This document shows positions 8,438 to 17,369 of a stretch of DNA of 64,000 nt, one piece after another. Position 1 is the stretch's first letter; each line of letters begins with the position of its first letter. This DNA is from an uncultured Bacilli bacterium (GTDB lineage Bacteria; Bacillota_I; Bacilli_A; RF39; UBA660), in contig CAKPHU010000005.1 in the NCBI GenBank assembly GCA_934162125.1, positions 65,984 to 129,983 on the forward strand, given 5' to 3'. The notes below the pieces were generated by a model that was given only the letters and a program-made list of their open reading frames with translations, was not told where the DNA came from and did no database searches. Both the position numbers and the translations under genes were made by a program.

Positions 8438-11251
8438 CTATAGCATTTTTTGTAAGAAAGCTCCTGTGTATGAATTTTTATTTTTAGCTACTTCTTCTGG
8501 TGTTCCGGTTGCGACTATTTGACCACCATCGTCTCCACCATTTGGTCCAAGATCTATAATATAGTCAGCAACTTTGATAACATCAAGGTTATGTTCTATG
8601 ACAATAACTGTATCATTATTATCTACTATTTTCTCTAAAATTGCAAGTAAGTGGCGGATGTCTTCAGAATGTAGACCAGTAGTTGGTTCATCTAGGACGA
8701 ATAAAGTCTTGCCTGTGGCCTTCTTTTGAAGTTCTTTAGCTAGCTTAACACGTTCTGCTTCACCACCTGATAAAGTTGGAGCACTTTGACCAAGTTTGAT
8801 GTAGCCTAAACCAACGTCTTCTAAAACTTGAAGTTTACTTTTAATTTTAGGAATGTTATCAAAGAACTCGAGAGCTTCACTTACACGCATGTCTAAAACT
8901 TCAGCAATATTTTTGCCCTTATATTTTATGTTTAAAGTTTCAGTATTATACCTTGTGCCATGACACACTTCACATGGAACATATACATCAGGTAGGAAAT
9001 GCATTTCAATCTTTTTAACACCATCACCACGGCAAGCTTCACAACGGCCACCTTTGACATTGAATGAAAAACGATTCTTTTCAAAGCCATATATCTTAGC
9101 ATCTTTGGTTGTAGTGAAAAGAGTTCTAATATCATCAAAGACACCAGTGTAAGTCGCAGGATTAGAACGAGGTGTTCTACCGATTGGATTTTGAGATATT
9201 GCGACTATCTTATCTAGATTATCAATTCCCATAATTTTATCAAATTTACCTGGTTTTTCTTTAGACTTGTAAATTTTATTATAAATTTCTTTACAAAGTA
9301 TTTCATTAATTAAAGTACTCTTTCCACTACCAGAAACACCTGTTACACAAGTGAAGGTTCCTAATGGGATATCAACATCAATATTTTTTAAATTATGTTC
9401 TTTAGCGCCACGGATTTTCAAATATTTTCCAGCACCTTTTCTTCTCTTTTTTGGAACTTCAATTCTTTTTTTACCACTTAAGTATTGTCCAGTTAAACTA
9501 TTTTCATTTTTCATTACTTCTTCTGGTGTTCCAGCAGCAACTACTCTACCACCCTTATCGCCAGCACCGGGACCAATATCTACTAAGTAATCAGCTGCTA
9601 ACATCGTGTCAGTATCATGTTCTACAACGATTAAGGTGTTACCCAAATCACGCATTTCTAAAAGAGACTTTATTAATTTTTCATTATCTCTTTGATGAAG
9701 GCCAATACTTGGTTCATCTAAAACGTATAAGACGCCTGTTAAATGAGAACCTATTTGAGTAGCAAGACGAATACGTTGAGCTTCCCCACCTGATAAAGTT
9801 CCGGCACTTCTACTTAGGGTTAAGTACTCTAGACCAACATTTGATAAGAAGTTTAGACGATCAAGGACTTCTTTAAGAACTAATTTAGCTATTTCTTTCT
9901 TTTCTTCTGATAACTTTAAATTAGTAAAGAAAGGAATTAAATTCTTAATACTCATTTCAGTTACTTCATATATGTTTTTGCCACCTAGTTTTACGGCTAA
10001 GACACTATCGTTAAGTCTTGCACCATGGCAAGTTTCACAAGTATGTTCAACCATGTAGTGCTCTAACCATTCTCTAATCCAAGTAGAATTAGTTTCTAAG
10101 TAACGTCTTTCTAGATTGTTGACAATACCTTCATAATAGTCTTTAGAATTGTATAGATTACCACTTTTAGACTTGTATTGGAAATGAATTAATTCATCAG
10201 AACCATATAAAATATAATTTTTTTGTTCTTTAGTTAGACTTTTCCAAGACTTAGTCATACTTATTTTGTAGTGTTTGCATAAACATTCTAGTTTTTTATA
10301 GTCGAGACCTTCTGGGTCATCAGTTAAAGTTTTAATGCAGCCATCAGCAATAGATAATTTTTCATCTGGTATAAGAAGGTCTTCATCTATTTGAAGTTTT
10401 ACACCTAATCCTTTACAATCAGGACATGCTCCATATGGGGCATTAAAACTAAATATTCTTGGTTCAAGTTCAGGTAGAGAAAATTCACAGTATGGACATG
10501 CAAAGTCTTCAGAAAAGACTAATTCCTTTTTATCTTCTCCTAATATTTCAATTACAACTTTACCATGAGATAATTTAGTAGCAGCTTCTAAAGCTTCAAA
10601 AAGACGGCTTCTAGAATCTGATTTTAAAACAATTCTGTCGATTACAACATCTATTTTGTCTTTTTTATTTTTTTCTAAAGCTATTTCTTCACTTAGGTCA
10701 AGAACTTCGCCATTAACACGAACTCTAGTATAACCTTCTTTTCTAAGGTCATCTAATAGTTCTTTATGAGTTCCCTTTAAGCCATGAACAACTGGTGACA
10801 TAATAATCATCTTTGTTCCTTCTGGATACTCCATAATTTTATTAGTCATTTCTTCTACACTTTGTGAAGTGATAGGAATATGATGAGTTGGACAGTATGG
10901 AACACCTACTCTAGCAAAAATAAGACGTAAGTAATCGTATATTTCCGTAACTGTTCCAACAGTAGAACGAGGATTATTATTAGTTGTCTTCTGATCGATA
11001 CTAATAGCTGGAGATAGTCCTTCAATGCTATCAACATCTGGCTTTTCAGAATTGCCTAAAAATTGTCTAGCATAAGCAGATAAACTTTCAACATAACGTC
11101 TTTGACCTTCAGCATATATCGTATCAAAAGCAAGACTACTCTTGCCACTACCAGATAAGCCAGTCATAACTATTAATTTATTTTTGGGTAAAGTTATATC
11201 TATATTCTTTAAATTGTTTTCTCTTGCACCTTTTACAATTATTTCATCCAT
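8438..11251 (-). CDS. uvrA: Excinuclease ABC subunit A
   Basis: DNA damage recognition ATPase of nucleotide excision repair; partner of UvrB, encoded 2.4 kb away. The protein has two ABC ATPase halves (Walker A GLSGSGKSSLAF near 33 and GVSGSGKSTLINEI near 640), ABC signatures LSGGEAQRIRLA and LSGGEAERVKLA, and zinc-finger CxxC pairs (CPYCEF..CPDCKG; CEACRG..CEVCHG). The longer reading starting MWYNMEQ is rejected because a TGGTATAAT promoter covers it and AGGTGATTACT precedes the ATG of MDEIIVKGAR. The resulting 937 residues match the family. Confidence 0.98.
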   Translation of the reverse strand: MDEIIVKGARENNLKNIDITLPKNKLIVMTGLSGSGKSSLAFDTIYAEGQRRYVESLSAYARQFLGNSEKPDVDSIEGLSPAISIDQKTTNNNPRSTVGTVTEIYDYLRLIFARVGVPYCPTHHIPITSQSVEEMTNKIMEYPEGTKMIIMSPVVHGLKGTHKELLDDLRKEGYTRVRVNGEVLDLSEEIALEKNKKDKIDVVIDRIVLKSDSRSRLFEALEAATKLSHGKVVIEILGEDKKELVFSEDFACPYCEFSLPELEPRIFSFNAPYGACPDCKGLGVKLQIDEDLLIPDEKLSIADGCIKTLTDDPEGLDYKKLECLCKHYKISMTKSWKSLTKEQKNYILYGSDELIHFQYKSKSGNLYNSKDYYEGIVNNLERRYLETNSTWIREWLEHYMVEHTCETCHGARLNDSVLAVKLGGKNIYEVTEMSIKNLIPFFTNLKLSEEKKEIAKLVLKEVLDRLNFLSNVGLEYLTLSRSAGTLSGGEAQRIRLATQIGSHLTGVLYVLDEPSIGLHQRDNEKLIKSLLEMRDLGNTLIVVEHDTDTMLAADYLVDIGPGAGDKGGRVVAAGTPEEVMKNENSLTGQYLSGKKRIEVPKKRRKGAGKYLKIRGAKEHNLKNIDVDIPLGTFTCVTGVSGSGKSTLINEILCKEIYNKIYKSKEKPGKFDKIMGIDNLDKIVAISQNPIGRTPRSNPATYTGVFDDIRTLFTTTKDAKIYGFEKNRFSFNVKGGRCEACRGDGVKKIEMHFLPDVYVPCEVCHGTRYNTETLNIKYKGKNIAEVLDMRVSEALEFFDNIPKIKSKLQVLEDVGLGYIKLGQSAPTLSGGEAERVKLAKELQKKATGKTLFVLDEPTTGLHSEDIRHLLAILEKIVDNNDTVIVIEHNLDVIKVADYIIDLGPNGGDDGGQIVATGTPEEVAKNKNSYTGAFLQKML

Positions 11252-11269
11252 AGTAATCACCTGTTCCAT

Positions 11270-11278
11270 ATTATACCA
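11270..11278 (-). promoter_or_regulatory. Extended -10 promoter of the uvrA operon
   Basis: TGGTATAAT on the minus strand, a consensus TATAAT with the extended TGn, lies 19 bases before the chosen uvrA start. There is no good -35, as expected for extended -10 promoters. Its position fixes the uvrA start. Confidence 0.7.
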
Positions 11279-11355
11279 CAAATATTAAAGAATATTACGT
11301 TTGACTGGCAGTTTTTTTAGATATTTATGTTATATTATTATTAGGATGTGATTAG

Positions 11356-12798
11356 ATGGATAATATCGTTTTAACAACTTTTATTTTAGGTAATAATAGA
11401 ATACTTATTAATTGTGACTCAGATGAAGTTGAAGTACGTTATTTGAGTAGTGTTTCTGATATATATAATGCAAAAGGTAGATATATTTCATTTATTGATA
11501 GTAGTGATGGTGTTAGTAACGATTACTTTTCTGTTATTGTAGATAAAATAAAACAAGGTGAATTTGACTCTTGTTTTATAAATTATAAGATTAATTATCA
11601 ATTTAAAAGAGAGTTGAAAGTAAGACATGAAGAGAACGAATTAAAAAAGAATTGTCCAGTTAATGATTCTTATGTTTGGAATTATGTTTTTAATAAGAGG
11701 TTGCTTTTAGAACTTGTAGAAATTGGAGACTTTGAAATAGATAATAGTTTATTTTTAGATAAATTTAAAAATAGACAAGTAATAAGCAGAGTATTATATT
11801 TCCATCATAGAGAAGGAAGCTATATTAAAATAGCTGGTATGGTTAATAGACGAGAAGAAGTTTACTATAAGAATATTGTCTATGTAGGAACTTTTTGTAA
11901 TGGTACTTTTAATGGATATATTACATGGTTGATACAAATTGGGAAGGCTTTTGATTTTGATATTACTATTTTGTACGATAAGATTACAGAAATTACAAAG
12001 AAGAGATTTTCTAAGTACTTTAAGTGTGTTGAATATAATGACAAAATCAACTATGTTTGTGATAACTTGATAAGTACTTATTCTACTTATTTTTATCCTA
12101 TGAATATTTATAGTTTAAAAGAGAATAGTCTTTTCATTCATGGAAATATGGCTGATTATGAAAGAGCTATTAGATTTAAGGATGATATATATGATAGGTA
12201 CATTGCGGTATCAAAGATTTCACAAGAAAAAGCAAAAGGATATTTTCCAACAGATAATATAGAGTATATTTATAATCCTTATACTTTTGACAAGAGTGAA
12301 ATTAAACCTCATTTAAAACTGATTTCAGCTTTTAGAAATGCCCCAGAAAAAGGAATGGATAGAGTTAAAAAGATGGCTGCTATCTTGGATGAAGAAAAAA
12401 TTCCTTATACATGGTTAGTATTTACAGATACAGGACATGGTGTATTTGGAGGACTTCTAGTTAGAAGTTCCGTAACAAATATTGGAGATTATTTAATGGA
12501 TGCGGACTATTTAGTACAATTTAGTAGAAGTGAAGCTTTGTCTTACTCTTTTACGGAAGCATTAATGGCAGGAGTAAAAATAATGTGTACTGATATTCCG
12601 GCAGCTAGAGAAATTGGGGTTGTGAATGGAAATAATGGTTTCTTAGTTCCTTGGGAAGCTTTTGATGATAATAATAAGGAACAGTTAAGAAAAATAGTTT
12701 TAGAAGCTTATAAGAATAAAGATATGAAATTTGAATATAATTATGATTATAGTAAATTCCGTGATTATGAAAATGTATTTAGTAAAAATGACTTTTAA
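11356..12798 (+). CDS. Glycosyltransferase with GT2-like N-terminus and GT4-type C-terminus
   Basis: 480 residues. The first 150 resemble a worn GT2 (GT-A) domain: NAKGRYISFIDSSDGVSNDY matches the usual 'A.G.YI.FlDsDD' with the metal motif altered to DSSD. From about 170 there is a GT-B type domain; the C-terminal nucleotide-sugar site is clear (VQFSRSEALSYSFTEALMAG, then TDIPAAREIG and NGFLVPW). It most likely adds a sugar to a surface glycan or teichoic-type polymer; donor and acceptor are unknown. It is alone on the plus strand, with GGATGTGATTAG before the start and a shared terminator at its end. Confidence 0.82.
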   Translation: MDNIVLTTFILGNNRILINCDSDEVEVRYLSSVSDIYNAKGRYISFIDSSDGVSNDYFSVIVDKIKQGEFDSCFINYKINYQFKRELKVRHEENELKKNCPVNDSYVWNYVFNKRLLLELVEIGDFEIDNSLFLDKFKNRQVISRVLYFHHREGSYIKIAGMVNRREEVYYKNIVYVGTFCNGTFNGYITWLIQIGKAFDFDITILYDKITEITKKRFSKYFKCVEYNDKINYVCDNLISTYSTYFYPMNIYSLKENSLFIHGNMADYERAIRFKDDIYDRYIAVSKISQEKAKGYFPTDNIEYIYNPYTFDKSEIKPHLKLISAFRNAPEKGMDRVKKMAAILDEEKIPYTWLVFTDTGHGVFGGLLVRSSVTNIGDYLMDADYLVQFSRSEALSYSFTEALMAGVKIMCTDIPAAREIGVVNGNNGFLVPWEAFDDNNKEQLRKIVLEAYKNKDMKFEYNYDYSKFRDYENVFSKNDF

Positions 12799-12822
12799 TA
12801 TTTTACATTAAAAGTCATTTTT
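12784..12822. terminator. Bidirectional terminator shared by two convergent genes
   Basis: A perfect 16-bp stem (12784-12799 with 12807-12822) and a seven-base loop, flanked by T-rich tracts on both sides. It covers both stop codons (12796-12798 plus, 12808-12810 minus) and encodes the last residues of both proteins. Confidence 0.9.
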
Positions 12823-13647
12823 GTTTTTATAAGTACATGATGCGCATAAAGGTTCTGATGGTTTATGGTTTTGAAATGATTTTTTTAGTTTTTGGTATCG
12901 TTCTGTTGCCATAATATTTTCTAGAGTATCAGTATAGATGTTACCTAGATTAATAATACCTGAAGCATCTAGACAACAAGGTACTACCGTACCATCAACT
13001 AGAATAGCTAGATGAGTTTTTAGGGCATGACAATAACCATTTGATTTTTCTTCTGTTACCGTAGGCCAGATAAACTCATTATCTTTATCCACATAAATAT
13101 TGGAAGAAATTTTAACGTTTTGTTCTTTATAAAGTTTATCCACAATTTGTGGGGATAAATTGTAGTAGTCTTTTAACTTTTCCACTATTTCTGTGGATTT
13201 TTTATCTAAAGTAGAATTACTTAAAGTCCATAGTCTATAAATTACAGTAATGTCTTTAGGTAATTTATCAACACTTTGAAAAATGTTTTCAAAATAATTT
13301 GGATAGTTATTTTCAGAGTGAAGAGAAAAATTTACTTTTTTTAGAGCTTTAGAATTTTTTAAGTCATCTATTCTTTGAGAAAAAAGGGTTCCATTAGTAG
13401 TTAGATTTACTTTTAAGTCATTTTCTTCTGCTATTTTTAGAAACTCTTTCAAGTCTTTATGAAGGAGTGGCTCTCCTTTGACATGAAGATAGATGTAGTC
13501 AGTATGAGATTTTATTTTAGAGATGATATTTTTAAATTCTTCAATTGTCATAGTTCTTTTTGGTTTAGATGTTTTACTACAAAAACGGCAAGAAAGATTA
13601 CAGCAATTCGTTATTTCAATATAGATTTTTTTAAAGGTCTTTTTCAT
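12808..13647 (-). CDS. Radical SAM protein with SPASM-like C-terminus
   Basis: 279 residues. The 4Fe-4S/SAM motif CNLSCRFC (CxxxCxxC) is near residue 16, followed by HVKGEPLLH and LTTNGTL, core radical SAM strands. The C-terminus has a cysteine cluster (VPCCLDASG, then CASCTYKN) like a shortened SPASM/twitch auxiliary cluster, which suggests peptide or protein modification or a maturase role. No substrate peptide is seen nearby. It overlaps uvrB by 17 bases and so is probably cotranscribed with it, although the functions need not be linked. Confidence 0.85.
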   Translation of the reverse strand: MKKTFKKIYIEITNCCNLSCRFCSKTSKPKRTMTIEEFKNIISKIKSHTDYIYLHVKGEPLLHKDLKEFLKIAEENDLKVNLTTNGTLFSQRIDDLKNSKALKKVNFSLHSENNYPNYFENIFQSVDKLPKDITVIYRLWTLSNSTLDKKSTEIVEKLKDYYNLSPQIVDKLYKEQNVKISSNIYVDKDNEFIWPTVTEEKSNGYCHALKTHLAILVDGTVVPCCLDASGIINLGNIYTDTLENIMATERYQKLKKSFQNHKPSEPLCASCTYKNKNDF

Positions 13648-15598
13648 TGGTTCCTAACTTCATTTCAAATAAGATGTCACGCAATTCCATAGCTCTTTCA
13701 AAATCTAAGTTCTTAGCTGCTTCACGCATTTCTCTTTCGACATTATCAATCATTAGAGCAAGTTCTTTCTTAGTTGGTTTCTTAGTCTTTTCTTTCTTAG
13801 TATCATCAACGTTAGTAATAACATCACGAATTTCTTTAATTATTGTTTTAGGTACAATACCATGTTCTTTATTGTATTCCTCTTGAATATGACGACGACG
13901 AGCTGTTTCAGTGATAGCTTCATTCATAGAATCAGTTATTTTATCACCGTACATTATAACATGTCCGTTAGCATTTCTAGCACAACGTCCGATAGTTTGA
14001 ATTAAACTTCTAGTACTTCTTAAGAATCCTTCTTTATCAGCATCTAGAATCGCAATTAAAGATACTTCAGGTATATCAAGACCTTCTCTTAATAAGTTAA
14101 TTCCAACAAGAACATCATATTTGCCACTACGTAAGTCATGAATTATTTGAAGTCTTTGAAGTGTTTTAACTTCAGCATGTAGGTAAGCAACTTTAATATC
14201 TAATTCTTTTAAGTAGTTAGTCAATTCTTCAGCCATACGAATAGTTAACGTTGTGACTAAAACTTTTTCTTTTTTAGCAATGCGATCATTTATCTCAGAT
14301 ACTAAGTCATCTATTTGTCCTTCAGTTTTACGAACTTCAATAGTTGGGTCCAGAAGACCAGTTGGTCTAATTATTTGTTCAACAAACTCGCCATGTGTAT
14401 CGGCCAACTCTTTATCACCAGGTGTTGCGGAAACATAAATTACTTGATTTATCTTCTGTTCAAACTCTTCATATTTTAAAGGTCTATTATCAAGCGCACT
14501 AGGCAATCTGAAACCATAATCAACAAGATTCTGTTTACGGGCTCTATCACCATTAAACATGCCTTTTACTTGAGGAAGAGTAACATGAGATTCATCTACT
14601 ACTAATAAGTAATCTTTTGGGAAAAAGTCCATTAAAGTAGTTGGTGTTTCTCCTCTTTTACGACCAGCCATAGGAGCAGAATAGTTTTCAACCCCAGAGC
14701 AAAAGCCAGTCTCTTCAAGCATTTCAATATCATAGTTAGTTCTTTGCTCTAGACGTTCAGCTGCTAGAAGTTTATTTTCTGATTTTAGTTCAGCTAGACG
14801 TTCTTCTAGTTCTACTTTGATACGTTCAATTCCTTGATGAAGTTTTTCATCACTAACAACGAAGTGACTAGCGGGAAAGATACTAACATTTTTCATACTA
14901 CTTATAATGTGACCAGTTAAGGTATCTATTTCACTAATACGATCTATTTCATCGTCAAAGAATTCAATACGATATCCCGTTGTCTTTTGATTGGCAGGAA
15001 TTATTTCTAAGACGTCTCCACGAACACGAAAAGTACCACGTTTAAAGTCAAGGTCATTACGTTCATATAACATATCTACTAGTTTTTCTAAGACTTTATT
15101 TCTTTCTATTTTTTCTCCAGTAGATAGAGTTAACATTTTACTTTTGTATTCCTCTACTTCACCAATACCATATATGCAGGAAACGGAAGCAACAACAATA
15201 ACATCTTTTCTAGATAAAAGTGCAGAAGTTGCGGCATGACGTAATTCATCTATTTCATCATTAATTGATGAGTCTTTTTCAATATAAGTATCAGTAGATG
15301 GAACATAAGCTTCTGGTTGATAGTAATCGTAATATGAAACAAAGTACTCTACTTTATTTTCAGGAAATAGCTCTTTAAGCTCAGAATAAAGTTGACCAGC
15401 AAGAGTCTTATTATGAGCAAGCACTAAAGTAGTTTTATTAGTTTGGGCTATAACATTGGCAATAGTAAAAGTCTTACCTGTTCCAGTTGCACCTAGTAGG
15501 ACTTGTTCTTTTTTACCTGCATTTAGGCCATCTACAAGTTCTTTGATAGCTTCTGGTTGATCTCCTGATGGTGAATATTTTGAAACTAGTTTAAACAT
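13631..15598 (-). CDS. uvrB: Excinuclease ABC subunit B
   Basis: DNA helicase-like subunit that verifies damage and recruits UvrC. The N-terminus FKLVSKYSPSGDQPEAI and Walker A LLGATGTGKTFT are diagnostic, as are the beta-hairpin region YYDYYQPEAYVPSTDTYIEK, the DEXX-type VDESH, motif VI IGRCARN, and the C-terminal UVR domain with REAAKNLDFERAMELRD, which contacts UvrC. 655 residues is normal. TTTAGGAGGTGCCTT precedes the start. A TGTTATAAT extended -10 (15667-15672) lies upstream. Confidence 0.98.
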   Translation of the reverse strand: MFKLVSKYSPSGDQPEAIKELVDGLNAGKKEQVLLGATGTGKTFTIANVIAQTNKTTLVLAHNKTLAGQLYSELKELFPENKVEYFVSYYDYYQPEAYVPSTDTYIEKDSSINDEIDELRHAATSALLSRKDVIVVASVSCIYGIGEVEEYKSKMLTLSTGEKIERNKVLEKLVDMLYERNDLDFKRGTFRVRGDVLEIIPANQKTTGYRIEFFDDEIDRISEIDTLTGHIISSMKNVSIFPASHFVVSDEKLHQGIERIKVELEERLAELKSENKLLAAERLEQRTNYDIEMLEETGFCSGVENYSAPMAGRKRGETPTTLMDFFPKDYLLVVDESHVTLPQVKGMFNGDRARKQNLVDYGFRLPSALDNRPLKYEEFEQKINQVIYVSATPGDKELADTHGEFVEQIIRPTGLLDPTIEVRKTEGQIDDLVSEINDRIAKKEKVLVTTLTIRMAEELTNYLKELDIKVAYLHAEVKTLQRLQIIHDLRSGKYDVLVGINLLREGLDIPEVSLIAILDADKEGFLRSTRSLIQTIGRCARNANGHVIMYGDKITDSMNEAITETARRRHIQEEYNKEHGIVPKTIIKEIRDVITNVDDTKKEKTKKPTKKELALMIDNVEREMREAAKNLDFERAMELRDILFEMKLGTNEKDL

Positions 15599-15690
15599 AA
15601 GGCACCTCCTAAACTTAGTATTTTTTATTTTAGTATTAATATACTAATAAATAATAATTCTTATATATTATAACATAGTAAAAGAACTTA

Positions 15691-16614
15691 TTATGAAATA
15701 TTAAAAAGTTCTTGTATAGCTTTTTTATAAATGTCTTTGGCAATATTATAACCATCTTTATTTTCTTTAATTAAATTATCTGTCATAATACCACTGTTTA
15801 CTTCTAAAACATAGTATTTGTTTTCCGTAGTTTTAATTATATCAATACTTACAAAGCCAGTGGTTACTTTTAAAAAGTTTTGAATAGTTGAGACTATATC
15901 TTCTTTTATTTTAGGCGAAATATCAAAACTCATTTTGGCACCACGTGATAAGTTGAATTTCCAATCGTAAGTATATTTTTCATCTTTTGCTAGAACTTTA
16001 TCTTTATTTTCATCATCGTAATCAGCAAAATATTCTTGATTAAACTCTATTAATAAATCTTTAATAGTACTTTTTCCATCACCAATAATTTCTGGTTTTA
16101 TTTTTTTATACATTAGAACTACTTCGCCATTTAGGACAATTAGTCGATATTCATTTAAAGCTTCATAGTAAGGACAAACGCTTAAAGCATGATGTTTTTT
16201 AGATAGTTCATGATACTTAGAATTAAGTTCCTTGAAGTTCTTGTAGTGATAGACATCTCGACCACAGGCACCATTATTTATTTTTAGAACGACATCTTTT
16301 TGATATTTTTCAAAGAGTTTTTTTAGATATGTTGTGCCTTTAAATTTTTTGGCATATTCTTCTTTAAAACTGTCGCTATAAATTAGTTCATGTTCAACTG
16401 CTGGTATGTTTAAATAATTTAGATATTCATAAGTTGCATATTTATCGTCATAGATGATACCTAAAGAATGAGTATTATTGTCAAATTTATAGCCAGAAAT
16501 AGTCTTTACTTGACTTTTATACGATAAGATCATTATCCAGTTTTTGGAAATATAAGTGTAGTCAATTGATAATTCATCGCAGATTTCTTCGATTATTTTG
16601 TTAAATGTGGGCAT
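15691..16614 (-). CDS. ATP-grasp enzyme (glutathione-synthetase/RimK/cyanophycin-synthetase-like)
   Basis: 307 residues with an ATP-grasp layout. VVLKINNGACGRDVYHYK looks like the lysine plus glycine-rich loop; YRLIVLNGEVVLMYKK and VIGDGKSTIKDLLIEFN match the substrate-binding strand of the RimK/cyanophycin-synthetase group; SIDIIKTTENKYYVLEVNSG has the metal-binding E.N. It should ligate an amino acid or amine to a carboxylate with ATP. It could modify a peptide, protein C-terminus or wall precursor. It lies downstream of ESX locus 1 but beyond a terminator, so cotranscription is unlikely. Confidence 0.72.
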   Translation of the reverse strand: MPTFNKIIEEICDELSIDYTYISKNWIMILSYKSQVKTISGYKFDNNTHSLGIIYDDKYATYEYLNYLNIPAVEHELIYSDSFKEEYAKKFKGTTYLKKLFEKYQKDVVLKINNGACGRDVYHYKNFKELNSKYHELSKKHHALSVCPYYEALNEYRLIVLNGEVVLMYKKIKPEIIGDGKSTIKDLLIEFNQEYFADYDDENKDKVLAKDEKYTYDWKFNLSRGAKMSFDISPKIKEDIVSTIQNFLKVTTGFVSIDIIKTTENKYYVLEVNSGIMTDNLIKENKDGYNIAKDIYKKAIQELFNIS

Positions 16615-16665
16615 ACTTTCACCTGCTTTCTAAGTATATATTATACAATAAAATACGTAAAAAAA

Positions 16666-16681
16666 AGAACTATAAAGTTCT
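16666..16681 (-). terminator. Terminator at the end of ESX locus 1
   Basis: A 6-bp stem AGAACT / AGTTCT with a four-base loop lies just past the stop of the last WXG100 gene and is followed on the minus strand by eight T. Confidence 0.75.
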
Positions 16682-16683
16682 CC

Positions 16684-16980
16684 TTAGTTATTGAATGTTT
16701 GAGCAACGTCTTTATCAGTATCGATATTTCTATTAGTAACTTCAGCAATATGATTTACCATTGCGATTACTTTATCATAGAATACTTGATAATTCTTTCT
16801 TAGCTCTTCATAACGTCCATTTGAAACGTCTGCTCCAGAACTTTGCCAATTTTCTCCAAATAATTCTGTCATGCTTCTATCAACGTTATTAAATATTTCT
16901 AACATATCGTTAGCATCTGATTGAATAGTTGTTGCTAAAGAATATGCTTGTTCATAATCTTTCTCTTCAAATTCGTTCAT
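16684..16980 (-). CDS. WXG100-family ESX protein (locus 1, type E)
   Basis: 98 residues, predicted as two helices with a central turn, here ENWQSSGADVSNG where W-x-S replaces the canonical WxG. WXG100 proteins are small dimeric substrates or partners of type VII secretion. The ending NRNIDTDKDVAQTF is close to the usual C-terminal YxxxD/E export signal but lacks the Tyr. It is clearly related to the last gene of ESX locus 2 (42818-43114), which also ends its operon. It is 10 bases after the preceding WXG100 gene, so the two probably form a heterodimer pair. Confidence 0.78.
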   Translation of the reverse strand: MNEFEEKDYEQAYSLATTIQSDANDMLEIFNNVDRSMTELFGENWQSSGADVSNGRYEELRKNYQVFYDKVIAMVNHIAEVTNRNIDTDKDVAQTFNN

Positions 16981-16990
16981 ACTTTACCTC

Positions 16991-17293
16991 CTAATCAAAT
17001 AAATTTTGAGCACGAACTGTTGATTCTTGTTCATTTTCATCAAATCTTTGTGCACCACTCATTATTTTTTCACCAAATTCGTTTAATAATTCTTTAAACT
17101 CATTTAAGTTTTGAACTTGATTATCTACTTGAGTACTGAATTCAGTAGCAGCTGGTCCTCTCCAAATTTCCATTAAACTTTCTTTATGAGATTTTAAATC
17201 AGTTATTTTGCCATTAAATTCTTCTGCATCTCTTACTGTTGAATTTCCATTGTCATACATATCATTAGTATTAACTTTTAAACCGTTTTGCAT
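16991..17293 (-). CDS. WXG100-family ESX protein (locus 1, type D)
   Basis: 100 residues. The helix-turn-helix hairpin is centred on LMEIWRGPAATEFSTQV, with WRG as the WxG motif and the following aromatic in the usual place. The start NGLKVNTNDMYDNG matches the type-D protein of locus 2 (43114-43422, NGLQVDFGGMNRN), so the two loci share gene order. RBS is AGGAGGTTAATT. Expected to pair with its downstream neighbour and be exported by a type VII (Esx/Yuk) apparatus not encoded here. Confidence 0.82.
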   Translation of the reverse strand: MQNGLKVNTNDMYDNGNSTVRDAEEFNGKITDLKSHKESLMEIWRGPAATEFSTQVDNQVQNLNEFKELLNEFGEKIMSGAQRFDENEQESTVRAQNLFD

Positions 17294-17369
17294 AATTAAC
17301 CTCCTATCATTAATTACATTTTAGCATAGTATTTTTTTTAATTAAAGTTTTTTAACGTTTGTTTACATA

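Noticed and set aside
11252..11281. Ten-residue N-terminal extension of UvrA (MWYNMEQVIT)
   Set aside because: The TGGTATAAT promoter overlaps it and AGGTGATTACT is placed for the inner ATG; UvrA proteins begin at MDEIIVKGAR.
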